Positions 7,223 through 15,144 of a DNA stretch of 64,000 bases are shown one piece after another. Below the pieces are notes generated by a model. The model was not told the origin of the DNA and did no database searches. It saw only the letters and a list, made by a program, of their open reading frames with translations. This stretch comes from Teichococcus aerophilus. Lineage in GTDB: Bacteria; Pseudomonadota; Alphaproteobacteria; Acetobacterales; Acetobacteraceae. Every line of letters begins with the position of its first letter. The stretch's first letter is position 1. The translations under genes were made by a program, and so were the position numbers. The stretch is taken from the NCBI RefSeq assembly GCF_014490485.1, contig NZ_JACTVA010000021.1, positions 24,219-88,218 on the forward strand, read 5' to 3'.

Positions 7223-8962
7223 TTAGCGGAACAGCGACAGGATGCTCTGCGGCGCCTGGTTGGCGATGGAGAGCGCCTGCGTGCCCAGCTGCTCCTGCAC
7301 CTGCAAGGCCTGCAGTCGGGCGGCTTCCTCGGACATGTCGGCATCGACCAGGGCGCCAAGGCCCGTGGTCAGCGTGTCAACCAGCTTGTCCAGGAAGTCC
7401 TTCTGCAGATCGATACGGGTGGCAGCCGTACCGAAGGAAGCCGCCGCGTTCGCGACATTGGCCGTGGCGGAGTCCAGCTTGCTCAGCAGCACGTCATAGT
7501 CGGTCTTGGAGGAGCTGAAGCCCACCAGGCTGTCCGTCGCGTCCGCGCTGGTCAGGCGCAGCGTGCCGGTCGCCGTATCGACCTCGACACCGTAGTTGGT
7601 GCCGGCCGAAGCGGCGGCGCCGAGGAAGTTACCACCGGCCAGCGTCGTCGGCGTGGTGATGGCGGCGATGTTCCACTTGGTGGCGCCGGTGCCGGTGACC
7701 AGCGCGTCCTTCAGCTTGTTGGCGATGTCCTTGCCGGTGACGTTGGCGCCGGTCACGTCGGCGGCGGCAACGGCGATGACGAAGACGCGGTCAACAGGGC
7801 TGCTGCCGTCGAAGATCTGGTCGCCGGTCTTGTAGTCACCGCCGACCACCTTCAGCTTGTAGGTGATGTCGCCCTTGTCCGTCGTGACGGTACCCGGGGT
7901 CATGTCGAGCTTGATGGAGAACTCGTCACCCATCACCAGCGGCTTGTCGCCGAAGGTCATTTCCAGCACCGAGGCGGCGCCGGCGACGGCGGCGGTCGCG
8001 GTGCCGAGCACGTTGGAGGTGACGGCGACGCCGTTGTCACCAGCCACGGCCTTCAGCACGTCGGTCAGCGCGATCGCGGTGGTGCCGCTGTTGCTGCCGA
8101 GGCGAACCGTCGAGTCACGGTCCTTGGTGCTCAGCATGATCTTGGTGTTGGCGGTCACGCCGTTGACGATGCTCTGGTCTGCCTGGAACTTACCGGCGAA
8201 GCCAGCGTCCTTGTTCAGGTAGTCGACCAGGCCCTTGGTGGTGGTGATGTTCTCGGTCACCTTCACCGTCAGGGTGCGATCGGTGCCGGTCTCGTCGATA
8301 TACTTGACTTCCAGCTTGTTGCCGGCCTTCAGGTCCACCGCGCCGCCCGCGATGGCGACTTCCAGCTTCTGCACGCCGTCATTCTGCTTGGCCAGAGTCT
8401 GGTCGGCGCGGGACAGCACCGTCAGGTTCTTCAGGTCGGACAGCATGGAGCCGTCTTCGACCTTCAGGTTCTGCTTGGCGATGTTGGCATAGGCGCCGGT
8501 GGACACGCCGTTGACCGAGTTGACGGAGGTCAGCACGTTCTGCGTGCCATCGCCGTTGATGAGGTTCACGCCCTTGAAGGACGCGGCATCGACGATGGAG
8601 GAGATCTGCGCCAGGTAGCCGTCGATATCGGCCTGCACCTGCTTCTTGTCGACCGCGGGATTCTGCGCGGACGTCACCTTGGTGCGGACCTGCTTCACCA
8701 GGTCGGCAATGGTCTCGGCCGCCGTCTCCGCCGTCGCGACGATGGAGGAGGAGACCGACAGGTTCTCGCTGACCTGCTTGGTGTTGGCGATGTCAGAGCG
8801 CATCGAGGTCGCCACGGCCCAGGTCGCGGCGTTGTCCTTGGCGGTGGCCACCTTCAGGCCGGTGGAGATGCGGTTCTGCGTGTTCAGCAGGCTCTTCTGC
8901 GTCGCCTTCAGCGACTGCAGAGCAGTGAGTGCACCGTTGTTGGTGAGAATCGAGCTGACCAT
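7223..8962 (-). CDS. fliC: Flagellin, filament subunit
   Basis: The 579-residue protein has the conserved D0/D1 ends of flagellin. The N-terminal part reads ILTNNGALTALQSLKATQKS then LLNTQNRISTGLKV and includes an alphaproteobacterial AKDNAATWAVATSMRSDI block; the C-terminus ends with LGTQALSIANQAPQSILSLF. The central 300 or so residues are Thr, Asp, Gly, Ala and Val rich, as expected for the exposed variable domain, which is larger than in most alphaproteobacterial flagellins of 270-400 residues. I chose the ATG at 8962 (MVSSILTNN); an in-frame ATG at 8977 would add five residues but lacks a better ribosome site. It lies downstream of a TPR-glycosyltransferase gene and upstream of flaF-flbT. 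Confidence 0.96.
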   Translation of the reverse strand: MVSSILTNNGALTALQSLKATQKSLLNTQNRISTGLKVATAKDNAATWAVATSMRSDIANTKQVSENLSVSSSIVATAETAAETIADLVKQVRTKVTSAQNPAVDKKQVQADIDGYLAQISSIVDAASFKGVNLINGDGTQNVLTSVNSVNGVSTGAYANIAKQNLKVEDGSMLSDLKNLTVLSRADQTLAKQNDGVQKLEVAIAGGAVDLKAGNKLEVKYIDETGTDRTLTVKVTENITTTKGLVDYLNKDAGFAGKFQADQSIVNGVTANTKIMLSTKDRDSTVRLGSNSGTTAIALTDVLKAVAGDNGVAVTSNVLGTATAAVAGAASVLEMTFGDKPLVMGDEFSIKLDMTPGTVTTDKGDITYKLKVVGGDYKTGDQIFDGSSPVDRVFVIAVAAADVTGANVTGKDIANKLKDALVTGTGATKWNIAAITTPTTLAGGNFLGAAASAGTNYGVEVDTATGTLRLTSADATDSLVGFSSSKTDYDVLLSKLDSATANVANAAASFGTAATRIDLQKDFLDKLVDTLTTGLGALVDADMSEEAARLQALQVQEQLGTQALSIANQAPQSILSLFR

Positions 8963-9120
8963 GATTGCGCCCTTCAAGGGTTCCGGTTCGGGGAGCGCCT
9001 TCTGACGCGGTCATCGCATTCATCAGCCTGTGTTCCAGGCCAATCGCGATGGGGTTTTTCTATCAGAGGCGAATTATTTTTCGCAAGCGCTGCGTGTGCC
9101 GAAGCGAAGTTTTTTCGCAT
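8963..9120 (-). promoter_or_regulatory. Flagellin upstream region with two TTTTTCGCA words
   Basis: The 111 bases between flagellin and the upstream gene, plus that gene's last codons, hold TTTTTCGCAA at 9077-9086 and TTTTTCGCAT at 9111-9120, starts 34 bases apart. Both overlap the 3' end of the TPR-glycosyltransferase reading frame. An AT-rich stretch (9071-9081) follows on the minus strand. No textbook sigma-28 promoter is visible. The untranslated leader is long enough to host post-transcriptional control, such as by FlbT, but this is inference. Confidence 0.45.
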
Positions 9121-11071
9121 GATTCTGCAGCCGGGGTGCCACGCGCGCCGAAAATTCCCGCCAGGATTCGCCGCGCCGCTGACGCGACAGGTGCAGGCTG
9201 GGGTACCAGGGCGAATCCGCGCGCCCCACCATCCAGCGCCATTCCGCGACGGCTGGCAGCATCACATGGCACGCCACGCCCAGGGCCCCGGCGAAGTGCA
9301 CGGTGGAATTATCGATGCTGACAACACAGTCCATGCAGGCGACCTGCGCCAGCGCATCCTCGGCGCTGCTCAATGCATCCACCTGCGGGTCGACCAGCAG
9401 GGGGAGGCCGGCCGCTTCCGCGGCGATCTGCGCCGCGTCGCCATATTGCAGGCTTACGAAGCGGAAGCGCTGGTCCGCCAGCAGGGGCATCGCGTCCGCC
9501 AGCGTCATGGAGCGCGGGGTGGCCGATGCGGCGTTCAGGCTCCGCCAAGCCAAGCCCACCAGGGGGCGGCCATCGTCGTAACGCTGGCGCAGCGCCGCGC
9601 GGAGCTGCGCATCCGCGCGCAGATAAGGTTGCGTGGCCTGGGCGAAGGCGGCTTCGTCCCGCCTCAGCAGGCGCGGCAGGTCGCCCATCGGGATCTGCGC
9701 CCGCAGGTCACCCAGCGGGGCGCCGGAAGCGTGGAAGGCGAGCGTGGGGAATGCGCGCGCGAAGACGCTGCGCAGCCGGGGGTCGCAGAGCAGACTGAGC
9801 CGGTGCCCGGCCGCCAGCAACTCCGGCAGCAGGCTGGCGAACATGATTTCGTCGCCGATGCCCTGCTCCCGCCAGATCAGGATGCGGCCTTCCGGCAAGG
9901 GCTGGCCGTCCCATAGGGGCAGGCCTTCATCGTAGAGCTGGTCCTCAGGCCGCCAGCGGCCGCTGGTGAGGTCCCAGCCCGCGCCCAGCCGGCCCAGCAT
10001 CAGCCGTTGCCGCGCGCAGCCGATCCGCGCCGCTTCGTCCTCCGGTGCCACGGCGACGGCGCGCTCATAGCAATCGAGCGCCCGTTCCGGCATCCCGGTC
10101 GCCGTCAGCAGGTTGCCGAGCTGCGTCAGGGCCTGTGCCTCCTCCGGCGCCAGGGCGCAGGCGCGCAGTGCGGCGGCCTCGGCCTCTTCGAAATGGTGCC
10201 GCTCGCCCGCCAGGCGTGCCAGGTGGTACTGCGCTTCCCATCCGTCGGGCCGCAGGTGGGCGGCAAGTGTGAAAGCGTCATGAGCCTCCTCCAGCAGGCC
10301 TTGCGCCTGCCGGGCCAGGCCCAGGCCCAGCCATGCCTCCGCCTTGTCGGCGGCGGCGCCGGTGGCCACCGAGAACGCCTCGCCGGCGCCCCGCCAATCC
10401 TCCATCCGGATCAGGCAATGGCCGAGATGCAGCGCGCTTTCGATCTGGAACCCGCCCAGTCCCAGCGCCGCCCGGAATGCCGCGATGGCGTCCGGCCAGC
10501 GCCGCAACTGCTCCAGCGCCAGGCCCAGATTATGCAGGGATTTGGGCTGCCCGGGCTCGCGCTCCAGCCCGGTCCGCAGGGCCTCGACCGCCTCCCCCGG
10601 CCGCCCGGCGGCGATCAGCGCGGCGCCGAGATTGTGCCAGCTGCCACCATGCGTGGGCCTCAGGCGCAACGCGGCGCGGAAGGCCAGGATGGCCTCCTCC
10701 GGCCGCCGCATCTGCGCCAGCAGGTTGCCGGTATTGAAATGCGTCTCCGGCGCCTCCGGCTCGCTGGCCAGGGCCCGCCGGTAGGCGGCCAGCGCCTCTT
10801 CCAGCTTGCCCTCGGCCCGCAAGGCCATGCCCAGGTTGCGGCAGTATTCCGCAGCGGGGTGCAGCGCCACCGCGCGCCGCAGCGCGGCGGTTGCGGCGGC
10901 GTGGTCGTGCCGCTGGTAGCAGCACAGGCCAAATAGGTTATGCGTGGCGCTATCCCGTGGCCGTTGCCGCAACGCCGCGCGGTAAAGCCGTTCCGCCGCC
11001 GCCAGGTCGCCGGCCCGGTGGTGTCGGAGGGCGGTCTCCAGCGGCGAGGAAATCGTGGCGTCCTGCCGCAT
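9074..11071 (-). CDS. TPR-glycosyltransferase fusion, probable flagellin glycosyltransferase (FlmG-like)
   Basis: The 665-residue protein has about eight tetratricopeptide repeats (roughly residues 10-330, e.g. PEAPETHFNTGNLLAQMRRP, then HGGSWHNLGAALIAAGRPGE) followed by a GT-B-like region with IWREQGIGDEIMFASLLPEL near residue 395 and SIDNSTVHFAGALG near the end. This architecture matches a bacterial TPR/glycosyltransferase family. Caulobacter FlmG, which has TPR and glycosyltransferase domains, binds flagellin and attaches a nonulosonic acid sugar. Position directly upstream of flagellin, on the same strand and 3 bases after the flgN-like gene, supports the same role here. Sugar and acceptor are unknown, and no sugar-synthesis genes are in the window. 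Confidence 0.7.
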   Translation of the reverse strand: MRQDATISSPLETALRHHRAGDLAAAERLYRAALRQRPRDSATHNLFGLCCYQRHDHAAATAALRRAVALHPAAEYCRNLGMALRAEGKLEEALAAYRRALASEPEAPETHFNTGNLLAQMRRPEEAILAFRAALRLRPTHGGSWHNLGAALIAAGRPGEAVEALRTGLEREPGQPKSLHNLGLALEQLRRWPDAIAAFRAALGLGGFQIESALHLGHCLIRMEDWRGAGEAFSVATGAAADKAEAWLGLGLARQAQGLLEEAHDAFTLAAHLRPDGWEAQYHLARLAGERHHFEEAEAAALRACALAPEEAQALTQLGNLLTATGMPERALDCYERAVAVAPEDEAARIGCARQRLMLGRLGAGWDLTSGRWRPEDQLYDEGLPLWDGQPLPEGRILIWREQGIGDEIMFASLLPELLAAGHRLSLLCDPRLRSVFARAFPTLAFHASGAPLGDLRAQIPMGDLPRLLRRDEAAFAQATQPYLRADAQLRAALRQRYDDGRPLVGLAWRSLNAASATPRSMTLADAMPLLADQRFRFVSLQYGDAAQIAAEAAGLPLLVDPQVDALSSAEDALAQVACMDCVVSIDNSTVHFAGALGVACHVMLPAVAEWRWMVGRADSPWYPSLHLSRQRRGESWREFSARVAPRLQNHAKKLRFGTRSACEK

Positions 11072-11074
11072 CCC

Positions 11075-11458
11075 TCAGGCCTTGCTGTCCAGACTGGCCG
11101 CGAGGGTGTGGCGGAGCGGCTTGCGGCGCGGCCCGGGGAAAGGGCTGCCCTGCGGGCCATAGGTGCCTGGGTTGGCGGCGTCGGCCAGGTCGGTCCGCAG
11201 CCGCTCCCGCACCATGTCCAGCGCATCGGTCACGGCGCCGAGGACGAGGGCGTTCTCCTCCGCCGCCGCCATCATCGCGCGCAGGGCGGCGCGCTCGGCC
11301 GGGTTGCCGGGCGGGCCGGCCAGGGTCAGGCCGGACAGCGCCTCCCGCTTCTCATCCATCAGGGCTTGCAGCATCGGCAGCGCGGCGGTGCCGGCGGCCT
11401 CGGTCTCGCGCCACAGCACGGCCTGCAGGCGGGCGGCGGCTTCGATCAGCGCGCTCAC
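11075..11458 (-). CDS. flgN: FlgN-like flagellar export chaperone
   Basis: A GTG start at 11458 overlaps the stop of the upstream rod-binding gene (GTGA) and gives 127 residues. The product is mostly helical: a first half with LPMLQALMDEKREALSGL, a second with AAAEENALVLGAVTDALD and MVRERLRTDL, and a tail containing NPGTYGPQG. This pattern matches alphaproteobacterial FlgN, the chaperone that delivers the hook-filament junction proteins FlgK and FlgL to the export gate. Identity is by pattern, without a profile search. Confidence 0.65.
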   Translation of the reverse strand: MSALIEAAARLQAVLWRETEAAGTAALPMLQALMDEKREALSGLTLAGPPGNPAERAALRAMMAAAEENALVLGAVTDALDMVRERLRTDLADAANPGTYGPQGSPFPGPRRKPLRHTLAASLDSKA

Positions 11459-11742
11459 CGGCCAGTCCCCCGGCTGGCGCGGCCGGTGATCAGCGATTCG
11501 ATCGTCGAGGTCAGGCCCAGGCCGCCACGCTGCACCATCGCATCCCCCATCGCATTGTCCATGAAGCTGTCGAAGGCGCCGGCGCCGGTGCCGCCATCGA
11601 ACATCCCTTCCCGCTTCTGCGGCCGCGCGGCGCGCAGCATCTCCGAGGCGAAGGTCGATTCGAGCTGGCGCGCCACGCGGCGCTCCGGCGTCGGGTGCGC
11701 GGCCGACCGGCTGGGGCCGGTGGCGGTCACGGAATCCATCAT
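11455..11742 (-). CDS. Rod-binding protein, FlgJ N-terminal type
   Basis: The 95-residue product matches the rod-binding domain of FlgJ: RRVARQLESTFASEMLRAAR, then DSFMDNAMGDAMVQRGGLGL, then TIESLI. It lacks the muramidase domain, as is common in alphaproteobacteria. A separate lytic transglycosylase at 37,087-38,100 may supply that activity. GGAGGA precedes ATG ATG by 7 bases, fixing the start at 11742 rather than the much longer frame. It leads the minus-strand operon rod-binding, flgN-like, TPR-glycosyltransferase, flagellin. Confidence 0.85.
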   Translation of the reverse strand: MMDSVTATGPSRSAAHPTPERRVARQLESTFASEMLRAARPQKREGMFDGGTGAGAFDSFMDNAMGDAMVQRGGLGLTSTIESLITGRASRGTGR

Positions 11743-11924
11743 CGGGGGTCCTCCAAAAAAATGTGCGCCGGGGCGCCGACACGGCCCGCATCTTAGCGAG
11801 CTGTCAGGAAATTTTCGCATAATGACATTCCACAACCCGCCACCAGAACGGATGGCTCCCCCGATCTCCAGAAGGAGCCACACCGGCCACGGCGAAACGC
11901 CGTGGCGAAGCAGGACTGGCCGCC
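11743..11924. promoter_or_regulatory. Divergent promoter region with TTTTCGCATAAT
   Basis: This 182-base divergent gap lies between the rod-binding operon and a plus-strand unknown gene. It contains ATTTTCGCATAAT at 11811-11823, a near match to the recurrent flagellar word. On the minus strand GCTAAGAT, a possible -10 element, follows about 20 bases further. Promoter assignment is tentative. Confidence 0.45.
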
Positions 11925-12401
11925 ATGGGCGAGGCAAACGGCGAGATGTGGAACGACGACATCGACGATATGGAGGAGGCGGACCACGCCCCGGGCCGCC
12001 GCCGGCAGCAGGTCCGGCGCCGTGCTCTGGCGGCGGAGCTGCGCGGCGAATTCGATGCGCGCCTGCTGGCCGGGGAGGACATCCTGACCCTCTCCCGCGC
12101 CTTCGACATCGAACCCTGGTACGCGCAGCGCCGTGCCAAGCGGGTACTGAGCCGTGCCAGCCAGGACCGGCAGATGTCCCCGTTCCTCTCCCCGCTGTCG
12201 GAGATGGAGGAGGACATGACGCCGTTGCAGTATGCCTGCGGCCTGCTGGGGCCGCGGGTGCGGCCGCTGCGGAACGGCTACTACGTCCTGGATGGTCACG
12301 AGGCCGGGCCGAAGGAAGTCACCCGCGCCGCCAACCGCGTTCTGCGGGAGCGCGGCCAGAGTGAGATCCCCTATCCGGGCCTGAACCCGCTGTATCGCTG
12401 A
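11925..12401 (+). CDS. Hypothetical protein in flagellar cluster
   Basis: The 158-residue product is not recognised. It starts with an acidic segment (NDDIDDMEEAD) followed by an arginine-rich helix (GRRRQQVRRRALAAELR). The C-terminal half (LQYACGLLGPRVRPLRNGYY, then VLDGHEAG) looks like a small folded domain. No signal peptide or membrane helix is present. It faces away from the rod-binding operon and converges on the bactofilin gene. An upstream ATG in the same region is possible. A DNA-binding or regulatory role is conceivable from the basic helix but not shown. Confidence 0.6.
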   Translation: MGEANGEMWNDDIDDMEEADHAPGRRRQQVRRRALAAELRGEFDARLLAGEDILTLSRAFDIEPWYAQRRAKRVLSRASQDRQMSPFLSPLSEMEEDMTPLQYACGLLGPRVRPLRNGYYVLDGHEAGPKEVTRAANRVLRERGQSEIPYPGLNPLYR

Positions 12402-12405
12402 CCGG

Positions 12406-12434
12406 GGCCGGGGAGGCTTCTGCCATCCCCGGCC
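12406..12434. terminator. Hairpin between convergent genes
   Basis: GGCCGGGGA at 12406-12414 pairs perfectly with TCCCCGGCC at 12426-12434, with a further short GGC/GCC stem in the loop. It begins 5 bases after the stop of the plus-strand gene and lies before the convergent bactofilin gene. It lacks a T tract, so it is a plausible rather than classical terminator. Confidence 0.5.
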
Positions 12435-12558
12435 GCCGGCTTCCCGATGGTTGGATGCTCCGCCCAAGGCCTGTCCGCCGCAGATCGATGCGGTGGGCGG
12501 ACCCTGGCCTTCATGCCTGCACACGCCTGCCGCCGATGCGACCTGCGACGATCACGCT

Positions 12559-13296
12559 CTAGCGGGCGCCTTCGGCCATTGGCAGGCGGGCGGCGGTGTC
12601 CCGCAGCTCGTCCTCCAGCGCCACCAGGCTGGCCACGCCGTCCTGCGCCAGTTCGGCGGAGGCGCCGGCGGCGGCCTGGGCGACTTCGGCCAGCTCCTGC
12701 AAGGCGGCCTCGGCGGCGGCCACCAGCGCTGCGGTCTGTGCCGTGGCTTCGGCCTCGATGGCTGAGGTCACGGAGACGGAGAGCGCCTCGGGCTCCGGCT
12801 GGGGCTCCGGCTCCCGGCGGCGGTGCAGGCCACGCACGCGGGCGCCACGCTCGATGCCGATTTCCTCATAGACCAGCTCGGCCTCGACCAGCGCGGTGCG
12901 GGCGATCTCGATATCTTTCGCAACGACGCTGCCGCGCAGCGTGCCGTTCAGCTGGGCATGCTCGACGGTGACGAGACCCTCGATCAGCCCGCCGGGCTCC
13001 AGGATCAGGGAGGCCGCGTGCAGTTCACCGCGCAGCACGCCCTCGACCCGGACGGCGCCGCGGCTGCGGAGGCGGCCTTCCATCTCGCTATCGGCGGCGA
13101 TCAGCATTGGCGGCTGCTCGGCGCCCTTGGCGCGCACCACCGGAGTGCTGGCCGGCGGCGCGGCGCGCAGCACGGGCGGCTGGCGGATCGTGGGCTCCGG
13201 CCGGCTCGGCGGCAGGACGGCGCCATCGGCCGTGAGGTCGATGCGCTCATAAGTGATGCGGGGCTCCCCGCCGGTGGGCTTGCCGAAGAAGCTCAT
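12559..13296 (-). CDS. Bactofilin family cytoskeletal protein
   Basis: Bactofilins are self-polymerising beta-helical cytoskeletal proteins that scaffold wall enzymes or polar structures. The 245-residue product has the bactofilin core at about residues 65-160, with short repeating beta rungs: MEGRLRSRGAVRVEGVLRGE, LEPGGLIEGLVTVEHAQLNG and TLRGSVVAKDIEIARTALVE. It is flanked by a proline-rich N-terminus and a long Glu/Ala-rich helical C-terminal tail (about 170-245). That acidic tail is longer than in minimal bactofilins. I chose the ATG at 13296 (MSFFGKP), four codons into the longer frame. Its place in a flagellar cluster suggests a role in placing or anchoring the flagellum; this is inference. 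Confidence 0.85.
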   Translation of the reverse strand: MSFFGKPTGGEPRITYERIDLTADGAVLPPSRPEPTIRQPPVLRAAPPASTPVVRAKGAEQPPMLIAADSEMEGRLRSRGAVRVEGVLRGELHAASLILEPGGLIEGLVTVEHAQLNGTLRGSVVAKDIEIARTALVEAELVYEEIGIERGARVRGLHRRREPEPQPEPEALSVSVTSAIEAEATAQTAALVAAAEAALQELAEVAQAAAGASAELAQDGVASLVALEDELRDTAARLPMAEGAR

Positions 13297-13439
13297 GGTG
13301 CATCCCATTCTAGGAGGACGGGCCGGCCCGGCAGTCAGGCCGGCAAACGCCGGTTCCCCCTTCTACAAATTTCGCATAAGCGTTGCAACAGTTTCGCACG
13401 CTATGGCGCGCAAAATCCTTTGCATGGTGATTTTGTCTC
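13297..13439 (-). promoter_or_regulatory. Upstream region of bactofilin with variant TTTCGCAT word
   Basis: This 143-base gap lies between the recombinase-like gene (ending 13440) and bactofilin, both on the minus strand. It holds AATTTCGCAT at 13368-13377 and GTTTCGCACG at 13391-13400, variants of the recurrent flagellar word. No clear terminator is seen for the upstream gene. Confidence 0.4.
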
Positions 13440-14333
13440 TCAGGCGGTGGGATCGGCCCGGTGCAGCCCGGCCAGGGCGAGGGCTTCGTCCAGGTGGCGT
13501 CCATCGCGCAGCGCCACGCGCAGCCCGGCCAGCCAGAGACCCGGCAGGCTCAACCCGCCGCCGATTCGCAGCACCGCCGGCGCCAGGGACGCGGTGGTCA
13601 GCTCGCCCAGCAGCGCCGAATCGGCGGAGCCGTCCGGCGTGGCGAGGCCTCCGGGCCAGGCCAGTTCCAGACCCTGGGCCCGCAGGCACTGCGTCCGCGC
13701 ATTCCAATCGCTGGTCCGGCATGCCAGCAACACCGAGGGCGCGATACCAGTCGTCAGGACCAGCCCGACCGCGCGGCCCAGCACCGCATCCTGTGCCAGG
13801 GTATGGGAGATCACGGCGGCACAGCCGGCATCATCCGGCAGCAGCAGCCCGTCAGGCGCCTGGCGGTGAAAAGGCTGTTCCAGGCTAGGAAGATGCAGCG
13901 ACGCGAGGTCATCGATCGCCGCGGCGAGTGCTGCCTGCTCGACCAGCATGGCCGCCGGGTCGCCAAGGACCGCGAGGCGGCGCGCGCGCAGGCTGGCCAG
14001 ATCCTCCGGCGCCAGCGCCGCCAGCGGCAGGGCGCAGGCCGGATCGTCCATCAGCGGTTGCAGGCGGGCCAGCGGTGCCAGGTGGGTGCCGCCTTCGGCA
14101 CGGGGCAGCGTGCCCTGGTCGATGGCCCAGCGGCGCAACGCCTCGGCCCCGGTGCCGACGATGCGCTTCGGGCCGATGCGAATCGTGGAGACTTTCAACG
14201 CGGCGCTGGCCATCTCGGCCCACTCCGAGGCTGCTTCGGCGGTGGGGAAGCCGTCGCGGCCGAAGGCGGCGGCGCCCTTGCCGAGCTCGACCGACCAGCC
14301 GCCTTGTGGCCTCGGCTGCGGGCGCGTTGTCAT
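13440..14333 (-). CDS. Degenerate tyrosine-recombinase-like protein, catalytic residues missing
   Basis: The 297-residue product resembles phage-type tyrosine recombinases without their active site. Residues 11-45 (GGWSVEL...FPTAEAASEWAEMAS) look like the N-terminal arm-binding domain. Residues 86-155 (PLAALAPEDLASLRARRLAV, then LVEQAALAAAIDDLASL) look like the core-binding domain. The C-terminal half resembles the catalytic domain (LTTGIAPSVLLACRTSDWNA), but the first arginine of the R..E motif is absent and no H..R or terminal tyrosine is seen. The frame is intact, with no internal stop, so it appears kept rather than decaying. It sits between bactofilin and a small unknown gene. A repurposed DNA-binding protein is possible but not shown. 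Confidence 0.6.
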   Translation of the reverse strand: MTTRPQPRPQGGWSVELGKGAAAFGRDGFPTAEAASEWAEMASAALKVSTIRIGPKRIVGTGAEALRRWAIDQGTLPRAEGGTHLAPLARLQPLMDDPACALPLAALAPEDLASLRARRLAVLGDPAAMLVEQAALAAAIDDLASLHLPSLEQPFHRQAPDGLLLPDDAGCAAVISHTLAQDAVLGRAVGLVLTTGIAPSVLLACRTSDWNARTQCLRAQGLELAWPGGLATPDGSADSALLGELTTASLAPAVLRIGGGLSLPGLWLAGLRVALRDGRHLDEALALAGLHRADPTA

Positions 14334-14387
14334 GGCCGGGGGTTCCCTCGCGCTGCGCCGCCAAAAAAGCCGGTGGGCAGCCCGAAA

Positions 14388-14412
14388 GCAAGGCGGGTCA
14401 GGCCCGCCTTGC
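14388..14412 (-). terminator. Perfect 10-bp hairpin after the 14,445-14,762 gene
   Basis: GCAAGGCGGG at 14388-14397 pairs perfectly with CCCGCCTTGC at 14403-14412 around a 5-base loop. On the minus strand it lies about 32 bases after the stop of the small unknown gene and is followed by TTTCGGGC. A terminator between that gene and the recombinase-like gene is likely, although the T run is short. Confidence 0.6.
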
Positions 14413-14444
14413 TCCTATCATATTTCGCTGGTTAGTGGCGCGGC

Positions 14445-14762
14445 TCAGACGAGCGCGGGCTCGGCCTGCGCGGGCGCCGGCGGGCCATAAACGGTGGCCG
14501 GGCTGGGCCACGCATTGCCCTGCCGCAGCAGCGGCGCGAACTCTTCCGGCAGCCGCGCCTCGATGGCGACGGCGGCGCTGTCGATCTCGACACTGCCGCT
14601 GGCCTGCAGGCGGGTTTCCAGTTCCACGCTGCGGGCCGAGGGGTCGGCCAGGCGCAGCGTCTCCCGCACCTGCGCCAGGGCGGCGCTGCGCAGGGCTTCC
14701 AGCACCTCGGCGCGGCTGAGGCGGATGGTGTGGCTGATGAAGAAGGGGGAAGGACGGGTCAT
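14445..14762 (-). CDS. Hypothetical protein, 105 residues
   Basis: I do not recognise the family. The product starts MTRPSPFFISHTIRLSRAEV and continues with a helical segment and alternating beta-like stretches (VELETRLQASGSVEIDSAAV, AIEARLPEEFA), ending in a proline/alanine-rich tail. No signal peptide or membrane helix is seen. The ATG at 14762 has AGGAGA about 7 bases upstream; the much longer frame to 15374 lacks support. It is divergent from the tandem ParB-like gene and shares with it a 382-base intergenic region. Confidence 0.55.
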   Translation of the reverse strand: MTRPSPFFISHTIRLSRAEVLEALRSAALAQVRETLRLADPSARSVELETRLQASGSVEIDSAAVAIEARLPEEFAPLLRQGNAWPSPATVYGPPAPAQAEPALV

Positions 14763-15144
14763 GAGGCTTCTCCTGATGCCTGGTCGGTTTTCGCGGAGCC
14801 GCCCGCGAGGCGCGGCCTGCCGGATTTGGCGGCACCGCCTTCCTAGCATCGTTTCGCAGAAACTGCCATATTTCGCTTCGAGACAATGATGAACCCATTC
14901 CGACTTTCTGCGGCGCCCTGGGCTGCCCCTGACCTCGCCCGGCCGCCGCGCTGCCGGCAAGGCGTGCGCGGCCCCGTGCGGAAAACTTTCGCGAAGGGCC
15001 GGAGTTGGGTCGGGATGTCGTCGATTTTTGCGTCTATGCGGAAAAGCGAAAAAAGGGTAAACGAACGCCACGCCCCCGGATGCACGATGTCGGTGGGCGA
15101 TTCGAGGCCCGGTCACCGGGCCGGACGATGGGAGAAGGCATTCG
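14763..15144. promoter_or_regulatory. 382-base divergent region before the tandem ParB-like gene
   Basis: I see no convincing gene here. It holds variants of the flagellar word (GTTTCGCAGA at 14851-14860; ATGCGGAAAAGCG from 15036) and an A-rich run (AGCGAAAAAAGGG) near 15045-15057. A hairpin, GGCCCGGT/ACCGGGCC, lies just before the ParB-like gene at about 15107-15123. The length and motif variants suggest regulated divergent promoters; the exact sites cannot be fixed by eye. Confidence 0.4.

Noticed and set aside
6884..9916. A 1010-codon open frame on the plus strand
   Set aside because: It is antisense to flagellin, flaF and the TPR-glycosyltransferase, has low-complexity Gly/Arg/His/Gln composition and no recognisable domain. 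High GC makes such shadow frames common.
11793..12524. A 243-codon minus-strand frame opposite the 11,925-12,401 gene
   Set aside because: It covers the intergenic hairpin and the upstream promoter region. The plus-strand product has more protein-like composition, although neither is recognised.
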